Shown piece by piece: positions 44,714 through 53,452 of a stretch of 64,000 nucleotides of DNA. Both the position numbers and the translations under genes were made by a program. Below the pieces are notes generated by a model that saw only the letters and a program-made list of their open reading frames with translations, made no database searches and was not told the origin of the DNA. Location of the stretch: the NCBI GenBank assembly GCA_016929095.1, contig JAFGJM010000054.1, forward strand, positions 1 to 64,000, given 5' to 3'. How positions within the stretch are numbered: position 1 is the stretch's first letter; each line of letters starts with the position of its first letter. The stretch is from Anaerolineales bacterium. GTDB lineage: Bacteria > Chloroflexota > Anaerolineae > Anaerolineales > UBA4823.

Positions 44714-45249
44714 TGACATTAACTTTTGCGTTCTGGTTGTTTGTAGCGTTGTTCGCAGTGATTGGCGCCATGCGAGGCTGGGCAAAAGAATTATTAGTTA
44801 CAGCCAGCGTTGTTCTTTCTATATTTGTTTTGTCGGTTTTGGAACGATATGTTCCCCCGGTGCGTGATTTCCTGGCGACACCCAATGAGGGGCCGGAATT
44901 TTGGTTGCGCGCCGGTGTGATGGCCGTGTTGGTTTTCTTCGGGTACCAGACACCGAACATCCAAAAGATTGCCGGCGGAAGATTTATCCGTGAAAAATTA
45001 TCTGATTCGTTATTGGGTTTATTCCTGGGCGCTTTGAATGGATTTTTGATCGTTGGCACGGTTTGGTATTTCATGGATCAATCTGGCTATCCTTTTGATA
45101 AATATATAATCGCTCCCGATGCCGAAAATGCATTTAGCGCCTCTGCCTTACGTCTACTTCCATACCTGGCACCCCATTGGCTTGGGATACCGGTAATTTA
45201 CTTTGCTGTAGCGATATCGTTTATCTTTCTATTGGTCATTTTTATTTGA
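44710..45249 (+). CDS. CvpA-like membrane protein
   Basis: The 179-residue protein has about four helices. FWLFVALFAVIGAMRGWAKE at the start, with the RGW motif, and DSLLGLFLGALNGFLIVGTV in the middle resemble the CvpA/colicin V production family. Function in the dcw context is unknown. It overlaps murG by 4 bases and precedes murC by 5, so it is embedded in the operon. Assignment by pattern only. Confidence 0.7.
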   Translation: MMTLTFAFWLFVALFAVIGAMRGWAKELLVTASVVLSIFVLSVLERYVPPVRDFLATPNEGPEFWLRAGVMAVLVFFGYQTPNIQKIAGGRFIREKLSDSLLGLFLGALNGFLIVGTVWYFMDQSGYPFDKYIIAPDAENAFSASALRLLPYLAPHWLGIPVIYFAVAISFIFLLVIFI

Positions 45250-45254
45250 AAATT

Positions 45255-46652
45255 ATGGAAAAGAAATCTATTCATTTCATCGGAATTGGCGGCACGGGTC
45301 TATCTGCCATTGCGCGCGTGTTGTTGGAGAGCGGTTATCTCGTCAGCGGCTCCGACCGGCAGATGTCACACCTTTTCCATGAATTGCAAATGGCAGGGGC
45401 GCGTGTGGTGATTGGTCATTATCCGGAAAATATCGCAGGCGCCGAGCTCGTTATTCGCTCATCAGCCATACCCGATGACCATGTTGAAGTTCAGGCAGCA
45501 ATGAATGCCGGTATACCGGTTATAAAGCGATCAGAATTCCTACCGCAATTATTAGCAGGCAAGCAAGCCATTGCGGTGGCTGGCACCCACGGAAAGACCA
45601 CTACTACAGGCATGCTGGCGTGGATCTTGTCTGCCATGGGATTAGATCCATCATTTATTGTCGGCGGTAGTGTTGAAAATCTGGGTGTTAATGCCCGTGC
45701 CGGCAAAGGTGTGTTTTTTGTAATCGAGGCGGATGAATACGATCACATGTTCTTAGGGATAAACCCTCAAGTGGCTTTGGTGACTAACGTTGAATACGAT
45801 CACCCAGACTGCTTTCCATGCCCGGATATTTTTTACCAGGCATTTGTGGATTTTTGCCGGGGAATCCAACCGCAAGGATTTTTAATTGCTTGTGGTGAAA
45901 ATGAGGGATCGATGCGGTTGGCAACTGAGATGATGACAGAATGTACCACATATACTTATGGACTGAATCATATCAACCAAAAAAGGTTTTTGAATTATCA
46001 GGGTGTGAATATCACCAAGAATTCGGTTGGTTGTTATTCTTATAAAGTATTGAAAAATGGAGAAGAACTCACAGAAATCCAATTAGCCGTTCCAGGACGG
46101 CATAATGCATTGAATGCTTTGGGTGCACTAGCCGTAATCGATGTCCTTGATTTGCCTGTGAGTGAGGCTGCCCAATATATCAGTCAATATCGAGGCGTTG
46201 GTCGGCGCTTTGAAATTCAGGGCGAAGCCGATGGGGTGATCTTCATCGATGATTATGCTCATCATCCCACGGAAATAAAAGTGACCCTGGCTGCAGCCCG
46301 AGGACGGTTCACGGAAAATCGGATCATTGCTGTATGGCAGCCCCATACTTACTCTCGGGTGCAAGCATTGTGGGACGGATTTTCCACAGCATTTGCAGAT
46401 GCCGATCTGGTCATTGTCACCGATATTTTTGCTGCCCGCGAGCAAACGCCACAGGATTTTTTAATGGCGCAAATGGTAAGGCAAATTCAACACCCGCGGG
46501 TAGAGTTTCAGGAAACTTTACTGGATGCCAGTAATTATTTACTGAAAGAAGTAAATCCCGGAGATGTTGTGTTAGTCCTTTCTGCTGGTGACGCGAATAA
46601 AATCAGTCAAACTGTCATCAGAGGATTGAGGATAAAAGGAAAAATCGCATGA
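45255..46652 (+). CDS. murC: UDP-MurNAc:L-alanine ligase MurC
   Basis: MurC adds the first peptide residue. HFIGIGGTGLSAIARVLLESG is the N-terminal UDP-binding loop; AVAGTHGKTTTTGMLAWIL binds ATP; DDYAHHPTEIKVTL is the C-terminal motif. ATG 45255 gives MEKKSIHFIGIGG, the family start; the longer frame would run inside the previous gene. 465 residues. Confidence 0.96.
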   Translation: MEKKSIHFIGIGGTGLSAIARVLLESGYLVSGSDRQMSHLFHELQMAGARVVIGHYPENIAGAELVIRSSAIPDDHVEVQAAMNAGIPVIKRSEFLPQLLAGKQAIAVAGTHGKTTTTGMLAWILSAMGLDPSFIVGGSVENLGVNARAGKGVFFVIEADEYDHMFLGINPQVALVTNVEYDHPDCFPCPDIFYQAFVDFCRGIQPQGFLIACGENEGSMRLATEMMTECTTYTYGLNHINQKRFLNYQGVNITKNSVGCYSYKVLKNGEELTEIQLAVPGRHNALNALGALAVIDVLDLPVSEAAQYISQYRGVGRRFEIQGEADGVIFIDDYAHHPTEIKVTLAAARGRFTENRIIAVWQPHTYSRVQALWDGFSTAFADADLVIVTDIFAAREQTPQDFLMAQMVRQIQHPRVEFQETLLDASNYLLKEVNPGDVVLVLSAGDANKISQTVIRGLRIKGKIA

Positions 46653-46831
46653 CAAACCTTCAAAGAACAAAAACGAAATCGAATATTCCTCAAGCTATTA
46701 AGCAAATGCAATCTGAAAGGATATCTGAAGAAAGCGGCGTCATTGAAATTGGCACATACATCCATGAATATTCGTTTCCTTGTACGCGCGAGGTTGTTGT
46801 CAAAATCATCGATAAGATCAAAAAAATGTGA
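46649..46831 (+). CDS. Small ORF between murC and murB
   Basis: A 60-codon frame opens at an ATGA overlap with the murC stop and ends 11 bases before murB. The product is charged, Ile/Lys rich and has no motif I recognise (GVIEIGTYIHEYSFPCTREV in the middle). Coupling to murC and filling of an otherwise empty 190-base gap favour a real gene, but chance cannot be excluded. Confidence 0.4.
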   Translation: MTNLQRTKTKSNIPQAIKQMQSERISEESGVIEIGTYIHEYSFPCTREVVVKIIDKIKKM

Positions 46832-46841
46832 AAAGGTATTA

Positions 46842-47822
46842 ATGTTGAACACTTGCCTAAACATTCTCCAATCTTTTCCCCAGGAAATCTCTGCACTACG
46901 AGGTGAATTTGCACAGGCGGTAAAGATTGACGCGCCGATGGCGAAATATTCGACTGCTCGGGTTGGCGGTAAAGCCGATGTATTGATCGTCACTTCCAAC
47001 GCCGATGAACTGACACAGGTCGTCCGACGCTTATGGGATTTTGATCTGCCCTTTATTATCCTTGGTGGATGTTCGAATGTATTGGTGAGTGATGGCGGTA
47101 TAAGGGAAGTTGTGGTATTGAATCGAGCGCGGGGATTGAGTGCTGCCAGTTTCGACCTTAATAGCGATCCCCCGTTAGTTCACGCGGATGCAGCGGTGAG
47201 TATAAGTCTTTTGGCGCGTGAAGCGGTCCAAAAGAATTTATCCGGGTTGGAATGGGCCATGGGCATTCCGGGCACTTTGGGAGGCGCTATTGTGGGTAAT
47301 GCCGGCGCCTATGGGAGTAGCATTGCCAACTCCCTGGTGATGGCAGATATCTTGCAACGTAACCCGAACAAGCAATCAATATTGCCCGTGATTACAACAT
47401 GGTCAAACCAACAATTTGAATTTGATTATCGTTCGAGCATTCTCAAAAAAATGAGAGGTGAAACAGTTGTTTTAAGAGCTGATTTGCAGGTAACAAACGA
47501 ATCTCCGGATATCATTCAAGAAAGAATTCAGGGTTTGAAAGCGTATCGCCGAAAGAACCAACCATCTGGCGCCAGCCTTGGTTCGATGTTCAAGAATCCA
47601 ACCGGTGATTATGCTGGTCGGTTAATTGAACAAGCAGGTTTAAAAGGCTTCCGGGTAGGTGGGGCGCAGATCAGTCCAACTCATGCTAATTTCATTATCA
47701 ATACAAAAGATGCCAGTGCAATGGATATCTATGAACTTGTTTGTATAGCCCAAAATAGAGTGGCTGAGAAATTTGGCATCGATTTGGAATTAGAAATTCA
47801 GCTTATTGGTGAATGGGATTGA
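46842..47822 (+). CDS. murB: UDP-N-acetylenolpyruvoylglucosamine reductase MurB
   Basis: MurB reduces the enolpyruvyl group with NADPH and FAD. MAKYSTARVGGKADVLIV, LGGCSNVLVSDGG, GIPGTLGGAIVGNAGAYG and the C-terminal SLGSMFKNP, AGLKGFRVGGAQIS are conserved. ATG 46842 gives 326 residues; the open frame upstream overlaps the small ORF and was not used. Confidence 0.96.
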   Translation: MLNTCLNILQSFPQEISALRGEFAQAVKIDAPMAKYSTARVGGKADVLIVTSNADELTQVVRRLWDFDLPFIILGGCSNVLVSDGGIREVVVLNRARGLSAASFDLNSDPPLVHADAAVSISLLAREAVQKNLSGLEWAMGIPGTLGGAIVGNAGAYGSSIANSLVMADILQRNPNKQSILPVITTWSNQQFEFDYRSSILKKMRGETVVLRADLQVTNESPDIIQERIQGLKAYRRKNQPSGASLGSMFKNPTGDYAGRLIEQAGLKGFRVGGAQISPTHANFIINTKDASAMDIYELVCIAQNRVAEKFGIDLELEIQLIGEWD

Positions 47823-47869
47823 TGCGTGATGGTTGACAATGCTGAGTATTTACTAGAGGAGCGAAATTC

Positions 47870-48988
47870 GTGGCAGTTATCGAAAAGTTAAAGATTGGCG
47901 TCATATTTGGCGGTCGTTCGGGAGAACACGAAGTTTCTCTTATGTCGGCGCGTTCGATACTGGCGGCGTTAAATCCTGAAAAATACACCATCACACAAAT
48001 AGGCATTACTCACGAGGGTGCCTGGCTGGTTGGAGATGGCGTATTGGAGGCTTTTGAAAAAAATACCTGGAAATCGCTCTATTCTGGGGCAATGTTCCCT
48101 GACCCCACCAGGCGCGGCATATATATGGTTCAATCCAGAGATAAGGGTGAATTGCTTGAATTTATCAGTGATTTGGATGTCATATTCCCGGTTTTGCATG
48201 GAACTTTTGGAGAAGATGGTACAATTCAGGGGTTTTTGGAATTGCTTTCTGTCGCTTATGTCGGTGCGGGGGTTCTAGGATCAGCCCTGGGTATGGATAA
48301 AGCGGTATTCAAAGATGTGATGCGAGCGGTGGGTGTACCAGTGGTCGAATCAATTACAGTTAATCGCAGGGAAATTCAAGAAAACTTGGATGGTGTTCTT
48401 TCACACGGCGAAAGTTTTGCACCTTATCCGCTATTCGTAAAACCGGTCAATTTAGGTTCATCAGTGGGAATCACAAAATGCCATAATCGATCTGATTTGT
48501 TGGAGGGCATCATGGACGCGGCGCGATATGATCGCCGTATTTTGATCGAACGCGGCGTGGAGGCGAGAGAAATTGAAGTCAGCGTCCTTGGAAACGATGA
48601 CCCTAAAGCGTCTATACCAGGGGAGATCATCCCGGCTGACGAATTTTATTCTTATGAGGCGAAATATTATAATGATCGCTCTCAATTGCTAATACCTGCG
48701 CCGATATCTGATGAAACAGTAAAGAAAATCCAATCCATCGCCATTAAAGCATATATGGCGGTTGACTGTGCAGGGATGGCAAGGGCAGATTTTTTACTGG
48801 ATAAGGTCACAAACGAAGTTTACTTGAATGAAATTAACACCATTCCCGGATTTACGCGAATTAGCATGTACCCCAAATTGTGGGATGCCAGTGGTTTGTC
48901 TTATCCAGAGTTGGTTGACAGGTTGGTAGAACTGGCGCTTGAAAGGAAGAGAGAGCGCGATCAAAATGAATACCGGTACAGCAGATAA
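47870..48988 (+). CDS. ddl: D-alanine:D-alanine ligase
   Basis: Ddl makes D-Ala-D-Ala for MurF. The ATP-grasp protein shows GVIFGGRSGEHEVSLMSA, VLHGTFGEDGTIQGFLEL, PLFVKPVNLGSSVGITK and the metal site YLNEINTIPGFT. The GTG start follows GAGGAGCG. 372 residues. Placement between murB and ftsQ is common. Confidence 0.96.
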   Translation: MAVIEKLKIGVIFGGRSGEHEVSLMSARSILAALNPEKYTITQIGITHEGAWLVGDGVLEAFEKNTWKSLYSGAMFPDPTRRGIYMVQSRDKGELLEFISDLDVIFPVLHGTFGEDGTIQGFLELLSVAYVGAGVLGSALGMDKAVFKDVMRAVGVPVVESITVNRREIQENLDGVLSHGESFAPYPLFVKPVNLGSSVGITKCHNRSDLLEGIMDAARYDRRILIERGVEAREIEVSVLGNDDPKASIPGEIIPADEFYSYEAKYYNDRSQLLIPAPISDETVKKIQSIAIKAYMAVDCAGMARADFLLDKVTNEVYLNEINTIPGFTRISMYPKLWDASGLSYPELVDRLVELALERKRERDQNEYRYSR

Positions 48989-49000
48989 TAGAGGTTGATT

Positions 49001-49999
49001 ATGCTTGAAATTACCGACCGATTTTTAAAAACCATCACGAAGTCACGCCCAACGCAGAGAAGAACTCGTTCGATTAAAAATCCCCTTAAGTCGGATCGGA
49101 CGACAAAGAAACGTTTGCAGCATAAAACGATGAACAATTCTGTGCCGGTTATGGTACGTGGTGATGTTATCGGTATGTCTTCTCCGGTAAAGCGCCAAAA
49201 AAAGGTTCGGCGTCGATACAATTTTGCATTAAACGCCCCAGGCGCTGAGGTGAGTATTCCGGCTTTACCGCGTGTTCAATTTGGCTGGCGGTTAGCCTCG
49301 GGATTATTGATCGCAGCTTTGTCTGTCGCTATATATTATCTTTGGACTTTGCCCATGTTTCAGGTGGACAATGTAGAGGTCTCGGGTTTATCTCGACTAA
49401 GCGCCCGCGATGTATATACAGTTATGAATGTGTCTAATCAACCCATATTTACCTTGGATGAAAACAAGATAGAACAAAAAATCGCCAGCGCATTTCCGGA
49501 ATTCTCCGATGTAGAGGTCAAGCTGGGATTACCAAACGTGGTTCAAGTTGATGTGGTTGAGAGGCTGCCCTTACTTAAATGGCATCAAGAGGATAAAACA
49601 ACCCTGGTAGATGCCAATGGTTTTGCTTTTCCGGAGAGGGCGCTGGAGGAAAAAGGGCCATCCGTAGTGGTGGAAGCTTTAAGTGCGCCACCGCCTATTC
49701 CAATCGGAGAAATTACTGAAGTTTCGATGCAATTTTTATCAATCGATATGGTTTCAGCCATTCTTTCCATGAGTGCACAGGTGCCAGCTGGCGCAACTTT
49801 AATTTATGATGCGCAACATGGGTTGGGATGGCAGGAAAACCAGGGCTGGTCGGTTTATTTTGGTGATGCGCGTGATGTGGATATGAAATTGAATGTTTAT
49901 AAAACCCTTTTGAAAAAATTAAAAAGGAAAGGGATCAGCCCAGCCTTGATCAGCGTTGAATACGTCCACGCGCCATATTATCGATTGGAGCAAAGATAA
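49001..49999 (+). CDS. ftsQ: Cell division protein FtsQ/DivIB
   Basis: This bitopic divisome protein has an unusually long basic cytoplasmic N terminus (about 95 residues, rich in Arg/Lys/Thr), one helix (about residues 98-118), a POTRA domain (MFQVDNVEVSGLSRLSARDV) and a beta domain (PNVVQVDVVERLPLLKWHQ). GAGG precedes ATG 49001. 332 residues. It sits just before ftsA, as expected. Confidence 0.92.
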   Translation: MLEITDRFLKTITKSRPTQRRTRSIKNPLKSDRTTKKRLQHKTMNNSVPVMVRGDVIGMSSPVKRQKKVRRRYNFALNAPGAEVSIPALPRVQFGWRLASGLLIAALSVAIYYLWTLPMFQVDNVEVSGLSRLSARDVYTVMNVSNQPIFTLDENKIEQKIASAFPEFSDVEVKLGLPNVVQVDVVERLPLLKWHQEDKTTLVDANGFAFPERALEEKGPSVVVEALSAPPPIPIGEITEVSMQFLSIDMVSAILSMSAQVPAGATLIYDAQHGLGWQENQGWSVYFGDARDVDMKLNVYKTLLKKLKRKGISPALISVEYVHAPYYRLEQR

Positions 50000-50000
50000 G

Positions 50001-51245
50001 ATGGAACAGCCAATCGTTGTAGGGATAGATGTAGGAACGACTAAAATCTGTACGCTGGTAGGTAGAGAAGAGACCCCTGGGCAAATTCGAATTGTCGGTG
50101 TGGGCATTGAGCCGTCTTCCGGGATTCGCAAAGGTGTTGTTGTGGATCTGGCAGCTGCTTCGCAAGCGGTTTCTCGTTCGATCGAGAAAGCCGAACACAC
50201 TTCGGGGCTGGAAATTACATCTGCTTTGGTAAGTCTGGCAGGATCGCAGGTCTCCTCGGTTAACAGCCGTGGTGTGGTGGGTGTGACCGGCAGGGTAATC
50301 GATCAGGATGATGTAGCGCGAGCGGTAGAAGCTGCCCGAGCGGTTGCCATTCCTCATAATCGTGAAATTATCCATGTTATCCAGCGCGGTTTTAATGTGG
50401 ACGGGCAGGAAGGCATCCGTATGCCGGTAGGGATGCACGGATATCGTCTGGAAGTTGAAACGCATATAATCACCGCCTCGGCAGCATCGGTGGAGAATTT
50501 GCGCCAATGTGTCGGCGCTTCGGGCGTAGAAATTTCGCAATTTGTACTCAACCCTTTGGCTTCTGCAGAAGTGGTATTAAGTGAAACTGAGCGTCAGATG
50601 GGTGTTGTGGTGTGTGATATCGGAGGCGGTACTTCAGATATGGCGATCTATATTGACGGTGATGTGTGGCATACCTCGGTATTAGCCGTGGGCGGCAATC
50701 ATGTCACATCGGATATCGCCCATGGGTTAAGACTGCCCATGTCACAAGCAGAAGAGATAAAAATCCAACACGGTCACGCCATCCAATCTGAGGTTGAAAG
50801 CGAAGAATTCTTTAATGTACGACCCTTTGGAGAGGAACAATCGATCCAGGTCAGCCGGCAAGAGTTGGCGATGATTATCGAAGCCCGCGTCGAAGAAATC
50901 ATTGGCATGGTACTCCAGGAAATAAAGCGTTCGGGGTATGACGGATTGTTACCGGCAGGCATGGTATTGACGGGTGGTTCGAGCGCTTTACCCAGTATCC
51001 GCACTCTGGCAAGCCGTGTGTTAGGGGTGCCGGTGCGTATAGCCCAACCCGAACAATTAATTGGCATGACAGATAAATTATTTTCACCGGCATTTTCAAC
51101 CAGCGTTGGCCTTTTGAAATGGGCAATATTAATGAGTGAATTTACTCCCCAGGGTGGTCGACGCCGTTCCGGAGTTTCTGTTCAGGGACCTTCGGTGATC
51201 AATTGGGAAAGTATTAAGAGTTTTCTCAAGCGCATGTTGCCTTGA
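50001..51245 (+). CDS. ftsA: Cell division protein FtsA
   Basis: FtsA is the actin-like membrane anchor of FtsZ. VVGIDVGTTKICTLVG and CDIGGGTSDMAIY are the nucleotide-binding motifs; the SHS2 (1C) region includes GFNVDGQEGIRMPVGMHG; LTGGSSALPSIRTLA is the adenosine motif. The C-terminal IKSFLKRMLP can form the amphipathic membrane-targeting helix. ATG 50001 lies 1 base after the ftsQ stop. 414 residues. Confidence 0.97.
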   Translation: MEQPIVVGIDVGTTKICTLVGREETPGQIRIVGVGIEPSSGIRKGVVVDLAAASQAVSRSIEKAEHTSGLEITSALVSLAGSQVSSVNSRGVVGVTGRVIDQDDVARAVEAARAVAIPHNREIIHVIQRGFNVDGQEGIRMPVGMHGYRLEVETHIITASAASVENLRQCVGASGVEISQFVLNPLASAEVVLSETERQMGVVVCDIGGGTSDMAIYIDGDVWHTSVLAVGGNHVTSDIAHGLRLPMSQAEEIKIQHGHAIQSEVESEEFFNVRPFGEEQSIQVSRQELAMIIEARVEEIIGMVLQEIKRSGYDGLLPAGMVLTGGSSALPSIRTLASRVLGVPVRIAQPEQLIGMTDKLFSPAFSTSVGLLKWAILMSEFTPQGGRRRSGVSVQGPSVINWESIKSFLKRMLP

Positions 51246-51339
51246 GCGTTAGTTTTATTGGAATGCATCACGATTGGCGAGATAAAAAGATAAAGCTTCA
51301 ATGTACAAGAAGGAATATATTTTTGAGGAGGATTTTTCA

Positions 51340-52464
51340 ATGAATAATACGATGAACCAACCAAACCAGCTTGAGTCTTTCGCACGCATTAAAGTCGTAG
51401 GTGTGGGCGGCGGCGGGTGTAACGCCGTCGATCGGATGATAGAAGAAGGATTGCAAGGTGTTGAATTCATGGCAATAAACACCGATGCACAAGCTCTGTT
51501 ATCGTCCAAAGCCACCACCCGGGTTCGTATTGGAGAGAAATTGACCCGTGGATTAGGCTCCGGCGGCGATCCGGAAGTTGGGCGGAAAGCAGCCGAAGAA
51601 TCTCAGGAAGAATTGTATTCTGTGTTCAAAGGTTCCGATATGGTGTTTATCACTGCCGGTATGGGCGGCGGCACCGGTACGGGCGGGGCAGCAGTCGTTG
51701 CCCAAATCGCCAGGGAAGTTGGCGCCTTGACGATTGGCGTCGTAACCCGCCCCTTTACCTTTGAAGGAACACGCCGCATTCAGACTGCGGAATCGGGTAT
51801 TTCCAAATTAAAAGAACAAGCCGATACTTTAATTGTTATCCCCAACGACCGTTTATTACAAATTGTTGATAAACGCGCCAACCTGCAGCAGGCGTTTCGT
51901 AAAGCCGATGATGTTTTACGCCAGGGTGTACAGGGAATATCGGAATTGATCACTGTCCCTGGCCTCATTAACCTGGACTTTGCTGATGTGCGTACGATCA
52001 TGTCGGAAGGCGGGGCAGCATTGATGGCGGTGGGCAGTGGTAAAGGTGAAGAAGGCGCACGAATAGCGGCAGAAGCAGCCGTTTCCAGTGAGCTGCTGGA
52101 TATCACCATTGATGGCGCACGCGGTATCTTATTCAACGTGACCGGTGGTTCGGAATTGACCCTGTTTGATGTGAACCAGGCAGCCGCCATAATCAAGGAA
52201 ACCGCTCACCCCGAAGTCAACCTGATTTTCGGCGCTGTGATTGATCCTGCTATGAAGGATGAGGTACGGATAACCGTTATCGCTACGGGTTTTGAGCGAA
52301 CGGGTATGCCGCGGCGGGTTGTCGAAAATCCCGTTTATGACAGCAAAGACAAACCCACTCCGGTGAATCTTAACCTGAATCAGACGGTTAAGGAATTTCA
52401 ACCCAGAGCCTTCAATACAGAAGACCTGGATATCCCGACTTTCTTACGCAACCGAAATCATTAG
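51340..52464 (+). CDS. ftsZ: Cell division protein FtsZ
   Basis: FtsZ is the tubulin-like GTPase of the division ring. Motifs: [15 protein letters not shown], tubulin signature [16 protein letters not shown], and the synergy-loop region [11 protein letters not shown]. The C-terminal peptide [13 protein letters not shown] is the conserved FtsA-binding tail. ATG 51340 has GAGGAGGA upstream; the longer frame from 51301 was rejected. 374 residues. Confidence 0.98.
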   Translation: MNNTMNQPNQLESFARIKVVGVGGGGCNAVDRMIEEGLQGVEFMAINTDAQALLSSKATTRVRIGEKLTRGLGSGGDPEVGRKAAEESQEELYSVFKGSDMVFITAGMGGGTGTGGAAVVAQIAREVGALTIGVVTRPFTFEGTRRIQTAESGISKLKEQADTLIVIPNDRLLQIVDKRANLQQAFRKADDVLRQGVQGISELITVPGLINLDFADVRTIMSEGGAALMAVGSGKGEEGARIAAEAAVSSELLDITIDGARGILFNVTGGSELTLFDVNQAAAIIKETAHPEVNLIFGAVIDPAMKDEVRITVIATGFERTGMPRRVVENPVYDSKDKPTPVNLNLNQTVKEFQPRAFNTEDLDIPTFLRNRNH

Positions 52465-52544
52465 CAAAGGGTAATCATAATACAAGCGTATCATTTTTGA
52501 TTTGTGTTGCAGAAGGTGCACATTGAGAGGCAAACTATGTTGTC

Positions 52545-52740
52545 GGGTTGCCACTCCTTGGCAACCACTAAAAAAGTTTATTGTTGAGTGTATGAGCGAC
52601 CACAGGCTTCCTCCTCCCTGGCGGTGTTCTATACTCACCCGTCCTTGTTCCCTTTCCGTAGACTGCCTTCGCATGGAGAGGTAAGGACAATGAATGTGCG
52701 GCGTGAAAATACTGGTTTCAGGGAAACGCCGCACATTCAT
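52545..52740 (+). ncRNA. Candidate structured RNA between ftsZ and nrdR
   Basis: Four hairpins follow one another in the 458-base gene-free gap. GGTTGCC (52546-52552) pairs with GGCAACC (52560-52566). TGAGTGTA (52585-52592) pairs with TATACTCA (52630-52637) and continues inward. GTCCTT (52641-52646) pairs with AAGGAC (52683-52688), with CCTTTCC/GGAGAGG inside. A perfect 15-bp stem joins 52690-52704 to 52726-52740. It could be a 3'-UTR structure of ftsZ or a separate RNA. It does not match RNase P, tmRNA, SRP or B12-riboswitch motifs that I know. Open frames here look random. Confidence 0.45.
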
Positions 52741-52818
52741 ATTTTAAAATATAGATTTTTAAGATTCTCTTTAAGCTACCCTTCAATAAATTTTAATCTT
52801 AATTATTTGATAAAAAGC

Positions 52819-52847
52819 TTGCATTCCTGGAGTACTTATGCTAGAAT
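52819..52847 (+). promoter_or_regulatory. nrdR promoter
   Basis: TTGCAT (52819-52824) and TAGAAT (52842-52847) are separated by 17 bases, about 70 bases before the nrdR ATG. The 11-mer GCTTGCATTCC around the -35 box is identical to that at the mraZ promoter. Confidence 0.75.
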
Positions 52848-52894
52848 TCGGTCGTAACACCTCCCATATTTGTGCAATATCAATAATAATACCG

Positions 52895-52916
52895 CCACCT
52901 ATGGTGGAACATAGGT
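52895..52916 (+). promoter_or_regulatory. Alternative hairpins at the nrdR ribosome binding site
   Basis: CCACC (52895-52899) can pair with GGTGG (52903-52907). Alternatively ACCTAT (52897-52902) can pair with ATAGGT (52911-52916), which covers the AGGT ribosome site 6 bases before ATG 52923. The two folds share bases and exclude each other. Confidence 0.45.
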
Positions 52917-52922
52917 TCTATT

Positions 52923-53372
52923 ATGCGTTGTCCTTATTGTAAACATTTTGATTCAAGAGTTGTCGATACATCCCATGATGTAAAGGGAGGTATACGTCGC
53001 CGTCGGCAATGTGAACATTGCGGTCAACGTTTTAGCACCTATGAACGGCCAATATTAACAGCGCCAATGATCATAAAACAAGACGGCACACGTGAAGAAT
53101 TTGACCGTGAAAAATTGTTGCATGGCATTTGGATTGCCTGCGCTAAGCGTCCGGTGCCTGCCGTTGAGGTTGATCGGTTGGTGGGTGAAATTGAATCAAC
53201 ATTACAGGGGATGAGCAAAGCAGAAATTTCATCAAGAGTGGTAGGCGATATGGTCATTGCTGGTTTAAAAGAATTAGACCTGGTAGCTTACATTCGATAT
53301 GCGATTGTCTATTTAGGGTTGGATGATCTACAGGCAATCCGTCAGGAAATTGATCGCCTTCTAGAAGGTTGA
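52923..53372 (+). CDS. nrdR: Transcriptional repressor NrdR
   Basis: NrdR senses ATP/dATP and represses ribonucleotide reductase genes. The N-terminal zinc ribbon has MRCPYCKHFDSRVVDT and RRRRQCEHCGQRFSTYER; the ATP-cone domain follows (FDREKLLHGIWIACAKRPV). 149 residues. It lies just upstream of nrdJ, a likely target, but no clear palindromic NrdR box was seen in the 80-base gap. Confidence 0.97.
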   Translation: MRCPYCKHFDSRVVDTSHDVKGGIRRRRQCEHCGQRFSTYERPILTAPMIIKQDGTREEFDREKLLHGIWIACAKRPVPAVEVDRLVGEIESTLQGMSKAEISSRVVGDMVIAGLKELDLVAYIRYAIVYLGLDDLQAIRQEIDRLLEG

Positions 53373-53452
53373 TTATCGGTAAAAAATAATCAGTATCACA
53401 ATTACATTTGGAATATTCATGACAAGCAGTTTATTTGGTTTAGGAGAATATC

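Noticed and set aside
52588-52857. Open reading frames in the ftsZ-nrdR gap
   Set aside because: They run across the hairpins, have no ribosome binding sites and encode no recognisable features; the structured RNA reading explains the region better.
53373-53452. Cobalamin riboswitch before the B12-dependent nrdJ
   Set aside because: The 80-base gap and the nrdR leader have no B12-box-like sequence and are too short for the known aptamer fold.
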